From contig NC_008268.1 of the NCBI RefSeq assembly GCF_000014565.1, forward strand, positions 7,320,501 to 7,384,500: 64,000 nt of DNA, in the 5' to 3' direction. The translations under genes were made by a program, and so were the position numbers. Source of the stretch: Rhodococcus jostii RHA1 (GTDB lineage: Bacteria; Actinomycetota; Actinomycetes; Mycobacteriales; Mycobacteriaceae). The notes under the pieces are model-generated. The model saw nothing but the letters and a program-made list of their open reading frames with translations. It ran no database searches and had not been told where the DNA came from. Positions 1-9,567 of the stretch are shown piece after piece; the stretch's first letter is position 1, and each line of letters opens with the position of its first letter.

Positions 1-291
1 GGCCCGTACGCCGACGACGCGGAGCAACTGTGGATTCTCCTCGCCCGCAACCTCCCGGACCCGGAACGCGCGAACGCGGCGGCGCTGCTCGGATACAGCG
101 CCTATCTTCGTGGTGACGGTCCGTTCGCCGGCATCGCGCTGGCCGCCGCACTGGACTCGGAGCCGGGGCACGTACTGGCCACCCTGCTCGACGGTGCACT
201 GCACTCGGGACTCCGGCCGACCGAGGTGCGGGGCTTGGCCGACGTCGGTTACGAGCGAGCCGAGGCGATCGGTGTCGTGCTGCCCCGCTAG
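1..291 (+). CDS. DUF4192 family protein, C-terminal end (partial)
   Basis: Frame 1 is open from the window edge to a TAG at 289-291, giving 96 residues with no start in view. The segment AALLGYSAYLRGDGPFAG followed by ALDSEPGHVLATLLDGAL is the pattern I associate with the C-terminal half of the actinobacterial DUF4192 family, whose function is unknown to me. It converges on galE with a 19-base gap. Family assignment is from memory of the motif; the reading frame itself is clear. Confidence 0.7.
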   Translation, partial: GPYADDAEQLWILLARNLPDPERANAAALLGYSAYLRGDGPFAGIALAAALDSEPGHVLATLLDGALHSGLRPTEVRGLADVGYERAEAIGVVLPR

Positions 292-310
292 AGCCCGGAC
301 CGGGCCGGCG

Positions 311-1303
311 TCACCGGCGTGCCGCGTGCGACCGGTCTCCCAGCTCCTGCAGGTAGGCCCAGGCGTCGGCGACGATCTCGTCGAGGTCGGTGTGCTCCGG
401 CCGCCATCCGAGTTCCGCGATCGCCCGATCACTCGACGCCACCAGCACGGCGGGATCGCCTGCCCGGCGCGGTGCGTCCTCGACCGCGATGGGGAGCCCG
501 GTGACCCGCGCGCACGCCGAGATGACTTCGCGCACACTGAAACCCGCACCGCTGCCGAGATTGTAGATGCGGTGCCTGCCCTCGATCGACGACTCCAGTG
601 CCAGCACGTGCGCCTCGGCGAGGTCGAGCACATGGATGTAGTCGCGGATCGCCGTGCCGTCCGGAGTCGGCCAGTCGGTTCCGAAGATCGAGATCTTCTC
701 CCGCTGACCGAGCGCCACCTGGAGCACGAGAGGAATCAAATGCGTTTCGACGACCCGGTTCTCGCCGGCCGACTTGTACGCTCCCGCCACGTTGAAGTAC
801 CGCAGGCTGGTCGCCGCGAGCGAATGAGCCACCGAATACGACGTGATGGCATGGTCGATCGCGAGTTTCGTCGCCCCGTACGGATTGGTCGGACGGGTCG
901 GATCGGCCTCCGTGATCGGCGAGTGCTCGGGCTCGCCGTACGTCGCGGCGGTCGACGAGAATACGAGTTTCCGCGTCCCCGAATGCCGCATGGCCTCCAG
1001 GAGCTCGAGCGTGGTGACGACGTTGCCGCGCCAGTACTTCTCCGGGTACTGGACGGACTCGCCGACGAGCGACTGCGCCGCGAAGTGCAGGACGCCGTCG
1101 AAGCGGGGGGTGCCGCTCGTGCCGAGCACGTCCGACACCACCTCCGCGACGTCGCCCTCGACGAACTCGGCACCGAGCGGCACCGCGTCGGCGTTACCCG
1201 TGGACAGGTCGTCGATGATGACGACCTCGTGTCCACGTTCGAGCAGGACCGTGCTGCAGACGCTGCCGACATAGCCGGCGCCGCCGGTGACCAGAAGTTT
1301 CAT
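311..1303 (-). CDS. galE: UDP-glucose 4-epimerase
   Basis: A 330-residue extended short-chain dehydrogenase, the usual GalE length. It interconverts UDP-glucose and UDP-galactose with bound NAD, supplying UDP-galactose for cell-wall galactan. The NAD-binding GGAGYVGS lies at residues 7-14. The catalytic set is visible as T118 in FSSTAATYG and Y142/K146 in PYGATK. The ATG lies three bases past the ideR stop, so it is almost certainly co-transcribed with and translationally linked to ideR. I recall the same dtxR-galE order in Corynebacterium glutamicum. No sign of truncation. Confidence 0.95.
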   Translation of the reverse strand: MKLLVTGGAGYVGSVCSTVLLERGHEVVIIDDLSTGNADAVPLGAEFVEGDVAEVVSDVLGTSGTPRFDGVLHFAAQSLVGESVQYPEKYWRGNVVTTLELLEAMRHSGTRKLVFSSTAATYGEPEHSPITEADPTRPTNPYGATKLAIDHAITSYSVAHSLAATSLRYFNVAGAYKSAGENRVVETHLIPLVLQVALGQREKISIFGTDWPTPDGTAIRDYIHVLDLAEAHVLALESSIEGRHRIYNLGSGAGFSVREVISACARVTGLPIAVEDAPRRAGDPAVLVASSDRAIAELGWRPEHTDLDEIVADAWAYLQELGDRSHAARR

Positions 1304-1306
1304 CGA

Positions 1307-2005
1307 CTATCCCTGAACCTGCTTCACCTGGACGGCATGTGCCATCTCCTCGGACAGATCGAACCCGCTGTGGCCGGGCACCGTGATGGTGACCGAACCG
1401 GGCTTGGTCTCGACGGTCACGCGCGCGTCCGGGACGACACCCGCCTCGCGCAGCTGCCCGATGACGTCCGGATCCGACTGCACGTGCTCCGCGAGACGCC
1501 GGACGACGACAGCGGTCGGCTTGCCGGGCGGCACGTCCGTGAGCCGGATGAGCGTCTCGGGCGCATCGACCGGGCGGTCCAGCCCGAGCAGCGCGAGCCC
1601 CGGAATCGGGTTGCCGTACGGCGAAGTAGTGGGGTTGTTGAGCACCTCCACCAGGCGCCGCTCGACCTCCTCGCTCATGACGTGCTCCCACCGGCACGCC
1701 TCCGCATGGACCTCTTCCCACTTGAGGCCGATGACGTCGACCAGCAGTCGTTCGGCGAGGCGGTGCTTCCGCATCACCGACACCGCGAGTTCGCGGCCCT
1801 TCTCCGTCAGTTCCAGGTGGCGGTCACCGGCGACCAGGAGGAGACCGTCACGCTCCATCCGGGCGACGGTCTGGCTGACGGTCGGACCGCTCTGCTCGAG
1901 TCGTTCGGCAATACGTGCTCGAAGTGGGACGACGCCCTCTTCTTCCAAGTCATAGATCGTCCGGAGGTACATCTCCGTGGTGTCGACCAGATCCTTCACA
2001 CTCAC
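1307..2005 (-). CDS. ideR: Iron-dependent repressor IdeR (DtxR family)
   Basis: A 232-residue cytoplasmic repressor nearly collinear with mycobacterial IdeR. With Fe(II) it binds 19-bp iron boxes and represses siderophore and uptake genes. The N-terminal winged helix includes SGPTVSQTVARMERDG. Metal ligands match M. tuberculosis IdeR with a two-residue offset: M12, C104, E107 and H108 for the primary site, H81, E85 and H100 for the ancillary site. A C-terminal SH3-like domain follows residue 145. The GTG start gives MSVKDLVDTTEMYL. galE follows three bases downstream; acuC diverges upstream. A likely target box lies in this window at 39069-39087. Confidence 0.96.
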   Translation of the reverse strand: MSVKDLVDTTEMYLRTIYDLEEEGVVPLRARIAERLEQSGPTVSQTVARMERDGLLLVAGDRHLELTEKGRELAVSVMRKHRLAERLLVDVIGLKWEEVHAEACRWEHVMSEEVERRLVEVLNNPTTSPYGNPIPGLALLGLDRPVDAPETLIRLTDVPPGKPTAVVVRRLAEHVQSDPDVIGQLREAGVVPDARVTVETKPGSVTITVPGHSGFDLSEEMAHAVQVKQVQG

Positions 2006-2133
2006 ACCCCTTCGTCTCGGTTGATTCTACCGGTGATTGCCCGCCACCGGCGCCGTCCGTCCCCGCAGCGCGTCGGTGCCGGTCGTGCCGGGGTCTGCTC
2101 GCACCCTCCGCGGGGGACCAGTAGCGTGAGTTC

Positions 2134-3405
2134 ATGACCGCGTCGTTCAGTTCCGGGGAGGATTCGGCTGCACTGGTATCGCACCGTGCAGTCGTGTGGA
2201 GTCCGGACTATCTCAGTTATCGGTGGAGTGCGGACCACCCGATGAATCCCACCCGGCTCGAGCTGACCATGTCGCTCGCCCGCAGCCTCGGGATTCTGGA
2301 GGGCGTCGAACTGTTGCGGCCCGCCGCCGCCTCGGACGCAGATCTGTTGCGGATCCACACTCCCGCGTACGTCGAAGCAGTCAAACAGGCCGGGCACTCG
2401 GCGACGTCGGGTGTGCTCGGTGCGGACGCCCCGCACGGGCTCGGCACCGAGGACAATCCCGTCTTCCCCCAGATGCACGAGGCGAGCGCGATCCTCGCGG
2501 GCGGTTCCCTCGCCGCGGCGCAGGAGATCGCAGCGGGACGCACACGCCGTGCCGTGAGCATCGGCGGCGGCATGCATCACGCGATGCCCGACTGGGCCTC
2601 CGGCTTCTGTGTGTACAACGATGTCGCCATTGCGATCTCCTGGCTGCTGGACCACGGGTTCGACCGGATCGCCTACATCGACGTCGACGCGCACCACGGT
2701 GACGGGGTGCAGCACGCGTTCGCGCACGACCCCCGCGTCCTCACGATCTCGCTCCACCAGCATCCGGCGACGCTCTGGCCCAACACGGGGTGGTCGAGCG
2801 AGGTCGGCGAGGGATCGGGGGAGGGCACCGCCGTCAACCTCCCCGTGCTGCCCGGCACCGTCGATGCGTTGTGGCTGCGCGGTTTCCACGCCGTCGTCCC
2901 GGGCGCCCTCGCGTCGTTCCGGCCCCAGATCGTGATCAGCCAGTGCGGTGTCGACAGCCACCGCGAGGATCCGCTGGCCGACCTCGCGCTGACGGTCGAC
3001 GGCCAGCGGGCCGCGTTCCTCGCGATGCGCGATCTCGCCGACCGCTACGCCGAAGGACGTTGGCTCGCCGTCGGCGGCGGCGGGTACGGCCTCGTCCGGG
3101 TGGTCCCGCGCGCGTGGACCCACCTCATCGCCGCGGCGCTCGACCGCGAGATCGACACGGGCCGTGCCGTACCCGAGGCCTGGCAGGAACGGGCGCACGC
3201 GCTCGCACCCAGCGTGGACCTGCCGGACACGATGGGCGACGGCGGCGAGGTCGACTACCGGCCCTGGGACGGTCCCGGTGGCACACCCGAAACCGGGATC
3301 CCCTCGGTCGACCGCGCCCTGACGCGGATCGACTCGGCCGTCATCGCTACTCGCCGCGCCTGCTTCCCCCTACTCGGACTCGACCCGGAGGATCCCCGTG
3401 ACTGA
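2134..3405 (+). CDS. acuC: AcuC-type protein deacetylase (histone deacetylase family)
   Basis: A 423-residue class I HDAC-like, Zn-dependent lysine deacetylase. AcuC proteins remove acetyl groups from enzymes such as acetyl-CoA synthetase. The catalytic His pair is in GGGMHHAMPDW, the zinc ligands in IDVDAHHGDG and in CGVDSHREDPL, and the transition-state Tyr in VGGGGYG. The C-terminal 90 residues are an AcuC-specific tail ending in a Pro/Gly-rich stretch. Its stop overlaps the start of the next gene, a GNAT/acyl-CoA-synthetase fusion, by eight bases. An acetylation and a deacetylation enzyme are thus encoded as one unit. The ATG start has only a weak Shine-Dalgarno sequence. Confidence 0.92.
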   Translation: MTASFSSGEDSAALVSHRAVVWSPDYLSYRWSADHPMNPTRLELTMSLARSLGILEGVELLRPAAASDADLLRIHTPAYVEAVKQAGHSATSGVLGADAPHGLGTEDNPVFPQMHEASAILAGGSLAAAQEIAAGRTRRAVSIGGGMHHAMPDWASGFCVYNDVAIAISWLLDHGFDRIAYIDVDAHHGDGVQHAFAHDPRVLTISLHQHPATLWPNTGWSSEVGEGSGEGTAVNLPVLPGTVDALWLRGFHAVVPGALASFRPQIVISQCGVDSHREDPLADLALTVDGQRAAFLAMRDLADRYAEGRWLAVGGGGYGLVRVVPRAWTHLIAAALDREIDTGRAVPEAWQERAHALAPSVDLPDTMGDGGEVDYRPWDGPGGTPETGIPSVDRALTRIDSAVIATRRACFPLLGLDPEDPRD

Positions 3406-6160
3406 GCCGACCGACGGCAGCGAGACCACCGGTGGCACCGAGGCGTCGGACAGCGCCGAGACGTCGGGTAGCACCGGGGCGGCGGTCACGACCGTGGCGA
3501 AGGGGGAACCCGACGCCGCGCACAACTACCCGCGGCACTGGGTCGCCGACGTGCTCGCGGCGGACGGCGGGGCGGTGGCGTTGCGGCCGATCGTCCCCGA
3601 GGACGCGGACAAACTCGTCGCGTTCCACTCGAAGCTGTCCGAACGCACCCGCTATCTGCGGTATTTCGGCCCCTACCCGACCATGTCGAAACGGGACATC
3701 GTTCACTTCACCACGGTCGATCACCACGACCGGGTGGCGTTCGTGGTGCTGCTCGGGGACGAGATCATCGCCGTCGGCCGGTACGAGCGACTCATCGGCG
3801 AGGGGGACGGCAAGTCCGCGGAGGTGGCGTTCGTCGTCGCCGACGCGCATCAGGGCCGCGGACTCGGGCCGATTCTGCTCGAGCATCTCGCCGCGGCGGC
3901 CGCGGAGAACGGCCTGACGATGTTCGTCGCCGAGGTCCTCGCGGAGAACCGGAACATGGTGACGGTCTTCCGTGAGGCGGGCTATCAGGTGAGCCGCAGC
4001 TTCGAGGGTGGAGTGCTCAAGCTCGAGTTCGCGATCGACCCCACCGAAGCGATGGTGTCCGTGCGCAATTCCCGCGAGCGGGCCGCCGAGGCGCGCAGCA
4101 TGCGGAACGTGCTCAGTCCGCGGTCGGTCGCGGTGATCGGTGCGTCCACCGACCGCGCGAAGGTCGGCAACGCGGTGCTGACCAACCTGCTGCGGGCGGG
4201 ATTCACCGGCCCGGTGTATCCGGTCAACGCCGAGCACCGTTCGGTCCACGGTGTGCGGGCGTACCCGTCGGTCCGCGACATCCCCGACGAGGTGGATCTC
4301 GCCGTCGTCGCGGTACCCGCTGAATCGATCAACGCCGTCCTCGACGACTGCCTGGTCAAGGGGGTCAAGGCCCTCGTCGTCGTGTCTTCCGGATTCAGTG
4401 AAACCGGAATGGACGGACGGCAGTCCGAACGTCGCCTCGTCCACGCCGCCCGCGCGCACGGGATGCGGCTGATCGGGCCCAACGCGCTCGGCGTGGCCAA
4501 CAACGACAGCGAGGTCTCGTTGAACGCCACCCTCGCGCCGGTGCTGCCGAGCCCCGGCAACGTCGGATTCTTCTGCCAGTCCGGCGCACTCGGCATCGCC
4601 ATCCTCGACGAGGCCGCACGGAGCCGAATCGGATTGTCCGCCTTCGTCTCCGCGGGCAACCGCGCCGACGTCTCCGGCAACGACCTCCTGCAGTACTGGG
4701 ATTCGGATCCGGCCACCGAGGTGGTGCTGCTGTATCTGGAGAGCTTCGGCAATCCCCGCAAGTTCTCGCGCATCGCGCGCCGGGTGGCCCGGAACAAGCC
4801 GATCGTCGCGGTCAAGAGCGGCAGGCACGCCGTCCCGCCCGCACTGGCGGCCAGCGGTGGCGAGATGGACGATTCGATCGTCCGCGCCCTCTTCGAACAG
4901 GCCGGTGTGGTGCAGGTCGGGTCGATCTCCCAGCTGTTCGACTGTGCGCTGCTGTTCGGGTATCAGCCGCTGCCTGCGGGCCCCCGCCTCGCCGTGGTCG
5001 GAAACTCCACCGCGCTCGGTGTGCTCGCCGCGGATGCGGCGCGCAGTGAGGGTCTGCAGGTCGGCGACCCCGTCGACCTCGGTCCGCAGGCCGGTCCCGA
5101 GGAGTTCGCGGCGGCCGTGCGGACGGCGCTCACATCCTTCGACGTCGATTCGGTGATCGCCGTGTTCGTCCCGCCGGTCGCCATTCCGGTCGAACCCTAT
5201 GCCCAGGCGCTGCGGGAGGCGGTGCGGGAAGCCGACAAACCCGTCCTCACGACGTTCCTCGCGGCGGAGGGTGTGCCCGACGTCCTGGCGGTCCGGGGTG
5301 AGGACGGGCACCCGACACGCGGTTCGGTTCCCTCCTACCCCGGTCCGGAACGCGCGGCGCTGGCCCTGGCTCGCGCGTGGCGGTACTCGGCGTGGAAGAG
5401 CAAACCGTCGTCGAAAGTGGTACGCCCTAACGGGATCGATCCGGAGCGTGCGAAAGCGATGGTCGACGGCTGGCTCGGGGCGTCGTCCGGACGCTGGCTG
5501 TCGGACTTCGAGGCATCGCAACTCCTCGCGTGCTACGGCGTGAACGTCGTGGAATTCCGTTCCGCCACCACCGAAGACGAGGCTGTGCAGGCCGCCGAGG
5601 AATTGGGGTACCCGGTCGCGGTGAAGGCGACGGGGGAACAGTGGCGGCACCGGCCGGATCTCGGTGGCGTCCGCCTCGATCTGGTCGGGCCCGATTCGGT
5701 GCGCTGGGCCTACCGGGACCTCGCCGCCGCGTCCGGTGAACCACTACTTCACGTGCAGCGGATGGCCACCAAGGGAATTGGCTGTGTGGTGGGCGTGCAG
5801 GACGACCCGTCGTTCGGTTCGCTCATCTCGTTCGGACTCGCCGGCGTGATCTCCGACCTCCTCGGCGACCGCGCCTACCGGGTGCTGCCCCTCACCGAGG
5901 ACGCCGCAACGGAACTGATCGACGCACCGAAAGCAGCGCCGCTGCTGTCCGGCTATCGGAGCGCGGTACCGGTGAACAAATCGGCTCTCGTCGACCTCGT
6001 GCAGCGGATCTCCGCCCTCGCCGACGACCTCCCGGAGGTGCGGGAACTGGCCTGCGAACCCGTGCTCGCGTCGGCGGAGGGCGCGCAGATCACCGATTCG
6101 CGCGTGCGGATAGGCCCGGAGCCCAGCGTCGCCGACCTCGGCCCCCGCCGCCTGCGCTGA
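3398..6160 (+). CDS. GNAT-NDP-forming acyl-CoA synthetase-like fusion, probable protein lysine acetyltransferase
   Basis: A 920-residue fusion. After a Ser/Thr/Gly-rich leader, residues about 58-225 are a GNAT domain with the acetyl-CoA loop HQGRGLGPILL. From about 236 come a CoA-binding Rossmann domain (SVAVIGAS), succinyl-CoA-synthetase-like domains and an ATP-grasp domain (from about 700). The parts are those of Salmonella Pat, in reverse order. The segment that carries the phospho-His loop SHTGAL in active ADP-forming acetyl-CoA synthetases reads AASGGEMDDS here, shorter and without His. The large part is therefore probably a ligand-sensing regulator rather than an active synthetase. The GTG start overlaps the acuC stop. 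Likely target: acetyl-CoA synthetase or other metabolic enzymes (inference). Confidence 0.85.
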   Translation: MTEPTDGSETTGGTEASDSAETSGSTGAAVTTVAKGEPDAAHNYPRHWVADVLAADGGAVALRPIVPEDADKLVAFHSKLSERTRYLRYFGPYPTMSKRDIVHFTTVDHHDRVAFVVLLGDEIIAVGRYERLIGEGDGKSAEVAFVVADAHQGRGLGPILLEHLAAAAAENGLTMFVAEVLAENRNMVTVFREAGYQVSRSFEGGVLKLEFAIDPTEAMVSVRNSRERAAEARSMRNVLSPRSVAVIGASTDRAKVGNAVLTNLLRAGFTGPVYPVNAEHRSVHGVRAYPSVRDIPDEVDLAVVAVPAESINAVLDDCLVKGVKALVVVSSGFSETGMDGRQSERRLVHAARAHGMRLIGPNALGVANNDSEVSLNATLAPVLPSPGNVGFFCQSGALGIAILDEAARSRIGLSAFVSAGNRADVSGNDLLQYWDSDPATEVVLLYLESFGNPRKFSRIARRVARNKPIVAVKSGRHAVPPALAASGGEMDDSIVRALFEQAGVVQVGSISQLFDCALLFGYQPLPAGPRLAVVGNSTALGVLAADAARSEGLQVGDPVDLGPQAGPEEFAAAVRTALTSFDVDSVIAVFVPPVAIPVEPYAQALREAVREADKPVLTTFLAAEGVPDVLAVRGEDGHPTRGSVPSYPGPERAALALARAWRYSAWKSKPSSKVVRPNGIDPERAKAMVDGWLGASSGRWLSDFEASQLLACYGVNVVEFRSATTEDEAVQAAEELGYPVAVKATGEQWRHRPDLGGVRLDLVGPDSVRWAYRDLAAASGEPLLHVQRMATKGIGCVVGVQDDPSFGSLISFGLAGVISDLLGDRAYRVLPLTEDAATELIDAPKAAPLLSGYRSAVPVNKSALVDLVQRISALADDLPEVRELACEPVLASAEGAQITDSRVRIGPEPSVADLGPRRLR

Positions 6161-6190
6161 CCGGTCACCCGGCCCCGCAGACAGCGCAAC

Positions 6191-6222
6191 GCCGGTGCCG
6201 GTCGCGTACGACCGGCACCGGC
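6191..6222. terminator. Hairpin between the acetyltransferase and sigB genes
   Basis: A perfect 14-bp inverted repeat with a four-base loop lies between two convergent genes. There is no T-tract on either side, as is common in high-GC actinobacteria. It could end transcription from both directions. Confidence 0.6.
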
Positions 6223-6246
6223 GCTGATACCGGTGGGAGACTCTCG

Positions 6247-7218
<972 letters not shown>

Positions 7219-7252
7219 GACTTGCCTCCTCATCGGTGGTGTCTCATATGCA

Positions 7253-7282
7253 TCAACGCACCGAAGGCCTGGGAAAGTTCCC
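7253..7282 (-). promoter_or_regulatory. Candidate ECF (SigE/SigH-type) promoter of sigB
   Basis: On the minus strand GGGAAC (7277-7282) is followed after 18 bases by CGTTGA (7253-7258). This fits the GGAAC...GTT pattern of SigE/SigH promoters, and mycobacterial sigB is known to be driven by such factors. The inferred transcript start near 7245 leaves a leader of about 27 bases that includes the strong Shine-Dalgarno sequence. Confidence 0.6.
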
Positions 7283-7384
7283 GGCCGGTAATTTGCGAAG
7301 AGCCCGTGACCTGCGGGTTCCTCGATTCGGTCCTGAGAAGTTGCTGAGAACACGTATAAGGGGGACGGATCGGGAACCCGGCGG

Positions 7385-8863
7385 CTACGCGGGAAGCACG
7401 AGTCCGTGCCGGACGAGGGCGTGCACGAGCGGCACGGCCGACTGCGCGAGGTCCTCGGCGTCGACGCCGTGTGCCGCTGCGAGAAGCTCGATCAGTTCGC
7501 CCAGCACGAGGCCGTCGGCGCGCATGCCCGCAACGAGCGAAGCGACGAGATCGTCGATCTCGTGCTGCCAGGCCGGACCGTTCCCGCGGTGCAACCGGGC
7601 GACCACCTGGGTCCATCCCTCGTCGCCGGGCAGGAACACCCGCTCCAGGGCGGTGCTCTCCTCCACGCGGAAACACGCGGTGAGCACGTCGTGCTCGCGG
7701 AGCCACGCCACCCGCTCGAAGTACGCGAGCGCTTCCGCGCCCAAGGGGTCGCTGAAGCCGTGCGTGAGATCCTCCGCCATCAGATCGGTGGGAGCGTCGG
7801 TCCGGCGAAGGTAGACGAACCCGAAGCCGACCCCCTCGACGTTCGCGCTCGCGAGGTGATCCAGCCAGTCCTCGGCGACCGTCGCGGTGGAGGGGTCCCG
7901 GGTGTCGAGTCCGCCGTCCCGCATCCAGGTGCCGACGTACAGGGCCGGGTCCGCGACATCCCGCTGCACCACCCACGCGTCCACCCCGTGGGCGGGAAGC
8001 CAGGAGGCCACCCGGGCCCGCCAGTCCTCGCCCTCGACGTGGATCCACGACGCCAGCAGCGCCGCCGTGCCGCCGGGCGCGAGGTAGTCCGCCACGCGGG
8101 AGATCATCAGCTCACTCGCGCCGTCGAGGTCGAGTCCGGAGTCGCGGTAGGTGTGACCCACTCGGGCGCGACTGACGACGAACGGCGGATTGGCCACCAC
8201 CTGATCGAACGTGCGGCCCTCGACCGGCTCGAACCACGACCCGGCGAGCAGTTCCACCCGTTCCTCGTTGAGCGCCGCCGTGACGGCCGCCAGATCGACG
8301 GCACGGACATTCAGGTCCGTGGCCGTGACCGAGTCGGCGTAGGACGCGCCGTGCAGGGCCTGGATGCCGCAGCCGGTCCCGACGTCGAGCAGCGTCCCGA
8401 CCGGCGCGGTCGGGGTGGCCTGCAGCAGCGACAGCGACGCGTGCCCGACGCCGATGACGTGGTCGACGGGGGTCTCGCGGGGGCGGAGTGAGCCGTCGAG
8501 GTCGGAGAGCACCCAGCGATTGCCCCCGCCGATGTCCATCGGACGGAGGTCGAGGGCCGCCCGGACGACGTCGCCGTCGGATTCGAGCAGGCCTGCCGCC
8601 ACGGCGTCCTCGACCGGGAGCGGGGACAGCGCCGCGGCCACCTCGCCGACGGGACAGTCGTCGGTGAGGAGGAACAGGCGGATCAGGGTGCCGAGTTGGC
8701 CGCAGCCGGCGCTGGCCCGGCGCACCGGGACCGGTTCGTTGCGGCTCAACGCCGCATGGACCTCGGGGCCCAGCGCGTCGAGGAGGGTGTCCGTGTCGTA
8801 CCGGTTGCGGCGGAGCGCCTCACGCAGAGAGGGGCAGATCGACAGCAGTTCGTCACGGTTCAC
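7385..8863 (-). CDS. Class I SAM-dependent methyltransferase with NPPF motif
   Basis: A 492-residue cytoplasmic protein from a GTG start. The N-terminal 130 residues form a helical accessory domain. The centre is a Rossmann methyltransferase with the SAM loop [13 protein letters not shown], the acidic TATDLN, and VVANPPFVV, the NPPF motif of HemK/RsmC-like enzymes that methylate planar nitrogens. A long C-terminal region from about residue 330 has no motif I can name. The substrate could be an RNA base or a protein glutamine; neither is settled. It lies upstream of sigB on the same strand but with about 100 bases and a separate sigB promoter between them. Confidence 0.75.
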   Translation of the reverse strand: MNRDELLSICPSLREALRRNRYDTDTLLDALGPEVHAALSRNEPVPVRRASAGCGQLGTLIRLFLLTDDCPVGEVAAALSPLPVEDAVAAGLLESDGDVVRAALDLRPMDIGGGNRWVLSDLDGSLRPRETPVDHVIGVGHASLSLLQATPTAPVGTLLDVGTGCGIQALHGASYADSVTATDLNVRAVDLAAVTAALNEERVELLAGSWFEPVEGRTFDQVVANPPFVVSRARVGHTYRDSGLDLDGASELMISRVADYLAPGGTAALLASWIHVEGEDWRARVASWLPAHGVDAWVVQRDVADPALYVGTWMRDGGLDTRDPSTATVAEDWLDHLASANVEGVGFGFVYLRRTDAPTDLMAEDLTHGFSDPLGAEALAYFERVAWLREHDVLTACFRVEESTALERVFLPGDEGWTQVVARLHRGNGPAWQHEIDDLVASLVAGMRADGLVLGELIELLAAAHGVDAEDLAQSAVPLVHALVRHGLVLPA

Positions 8864-8893
8864 CCGTGCATTGTTGCAGCACGCCCGACTGCG

Positions 8894-9253
8894 TCAGCCC
8901 TCGATCGTGTGGTGCGGCGGTGCGGGCAGGGCGGTGGACGGAGACTCGCGGTGGTCGTACCGGCTGGGCTCGTCCTTGCTGCGAGGCGGACGGTCGTTGG
9001 CGATGAGGACCGCGATCCACGGCAGCGGGATCGACACGCCGATGATCGCCATCGAAATCCACGGGTTCTCCCAGATCCCGTACGCCACCGCCGCGAAGAT
9101 CAGGGCGGGGAACCGGAAGGACATGATGAGCAGGTACTTGCGGACACGGGCACGATGCTGATCCTCGATGGATCGCGCTGCCTCGGTGATGAGAACCGGA
9201 TTGCTCGGGGAGCCGGCGTCGTGGGACCCGCCGAACCCTGCACTTCGTGCCAT
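8894..9253 (-). CDS. DUF3099 small membrane protein
   Basis: A 119-residue protein. A polar head of about 38 residues precedes two closely spaced hydrophobic helices (YLLIMSFRFPALIFAAVAYG and ISMAIIGVSIPLPWIAVLI), then a charged Pro/Ser tail. It matches the DUF3099 family and the position of M. tuberculosis Rv2709 next to sigB. It lies 30 bases upstream of the methyltransferase gene on the same strand, so the two may be co-transcribed. Function unknown. Confidence 0.85.
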   Translation of the reverse strand: MARSAGFGGSHDAGSPSNPVLITEAARSIEDQHRARVRKYLLIMSFRFPALIFAAVAYGIWENPWISMAIIGVSIPLPWIAVLIANDRPPRSKDEPSRYDHRESPSTALPAPPHHTIEG

Positions 9254-9330
9254 GCCTCCACTGTTCCACTGTCGGGCGGCAAATGCACACAGGGGGTGGG
9301 ATAGTCGGCCGGTTGCGGCATTATTGAGGG

Positions 9331-9567
9331 GTGAGCACTCAAACCAAGGAACGGCCCGACGTCACCACCGACGAGTCGACCGATGACGACACTCCCAAAT
9401 TCTTCCACTACGTCAAGAAGAACAAGATCGCGGAGAGCGCCGTCATGGGCACTCACGTCGTCGCGTTGTGCGGCGAAGTGTTTCCGGTGACGAAATCGGC
9501 GAAGCCGGGATCGCCGGTCTGCCCCGACTGCAAGAAGATCTACGAAGGATTGCGCAAAGGCGACTGA
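9331..9567 (+). CDS. DUF3039 small zinc-ribbon-like protein
   Basis: A 78-residue cytoplasmic protein from a GTG start behind a GAGG. The acidic, Thr/Asp-rich first 20 residues are followed by a compact domain with Cys pairs in VVALCGEVF and VCPDCKKIY, suggesting one metal site. It corresponds to M. tuberculosis Rv2708c in sequence type and place. Its 3' end overlaps the convergent yihY gene by 28 bases. Function unknown. Confidence 0.88.
   Translation: MSTQTKERPDVTTDESTDDDTPKFFHYVKKNKIAESAVMGTHVVALCGEVFPVTKSAKPGSPVCPDCKKIYEGLRKGD

Noticed and set aside
3347..5650. Long minus-strand frame opposite the acetyltransferase fusion
   Set aside because: No recognisable domain, Arg/His/Gly-rich, and fully antisense to a clear multi-domain protein.
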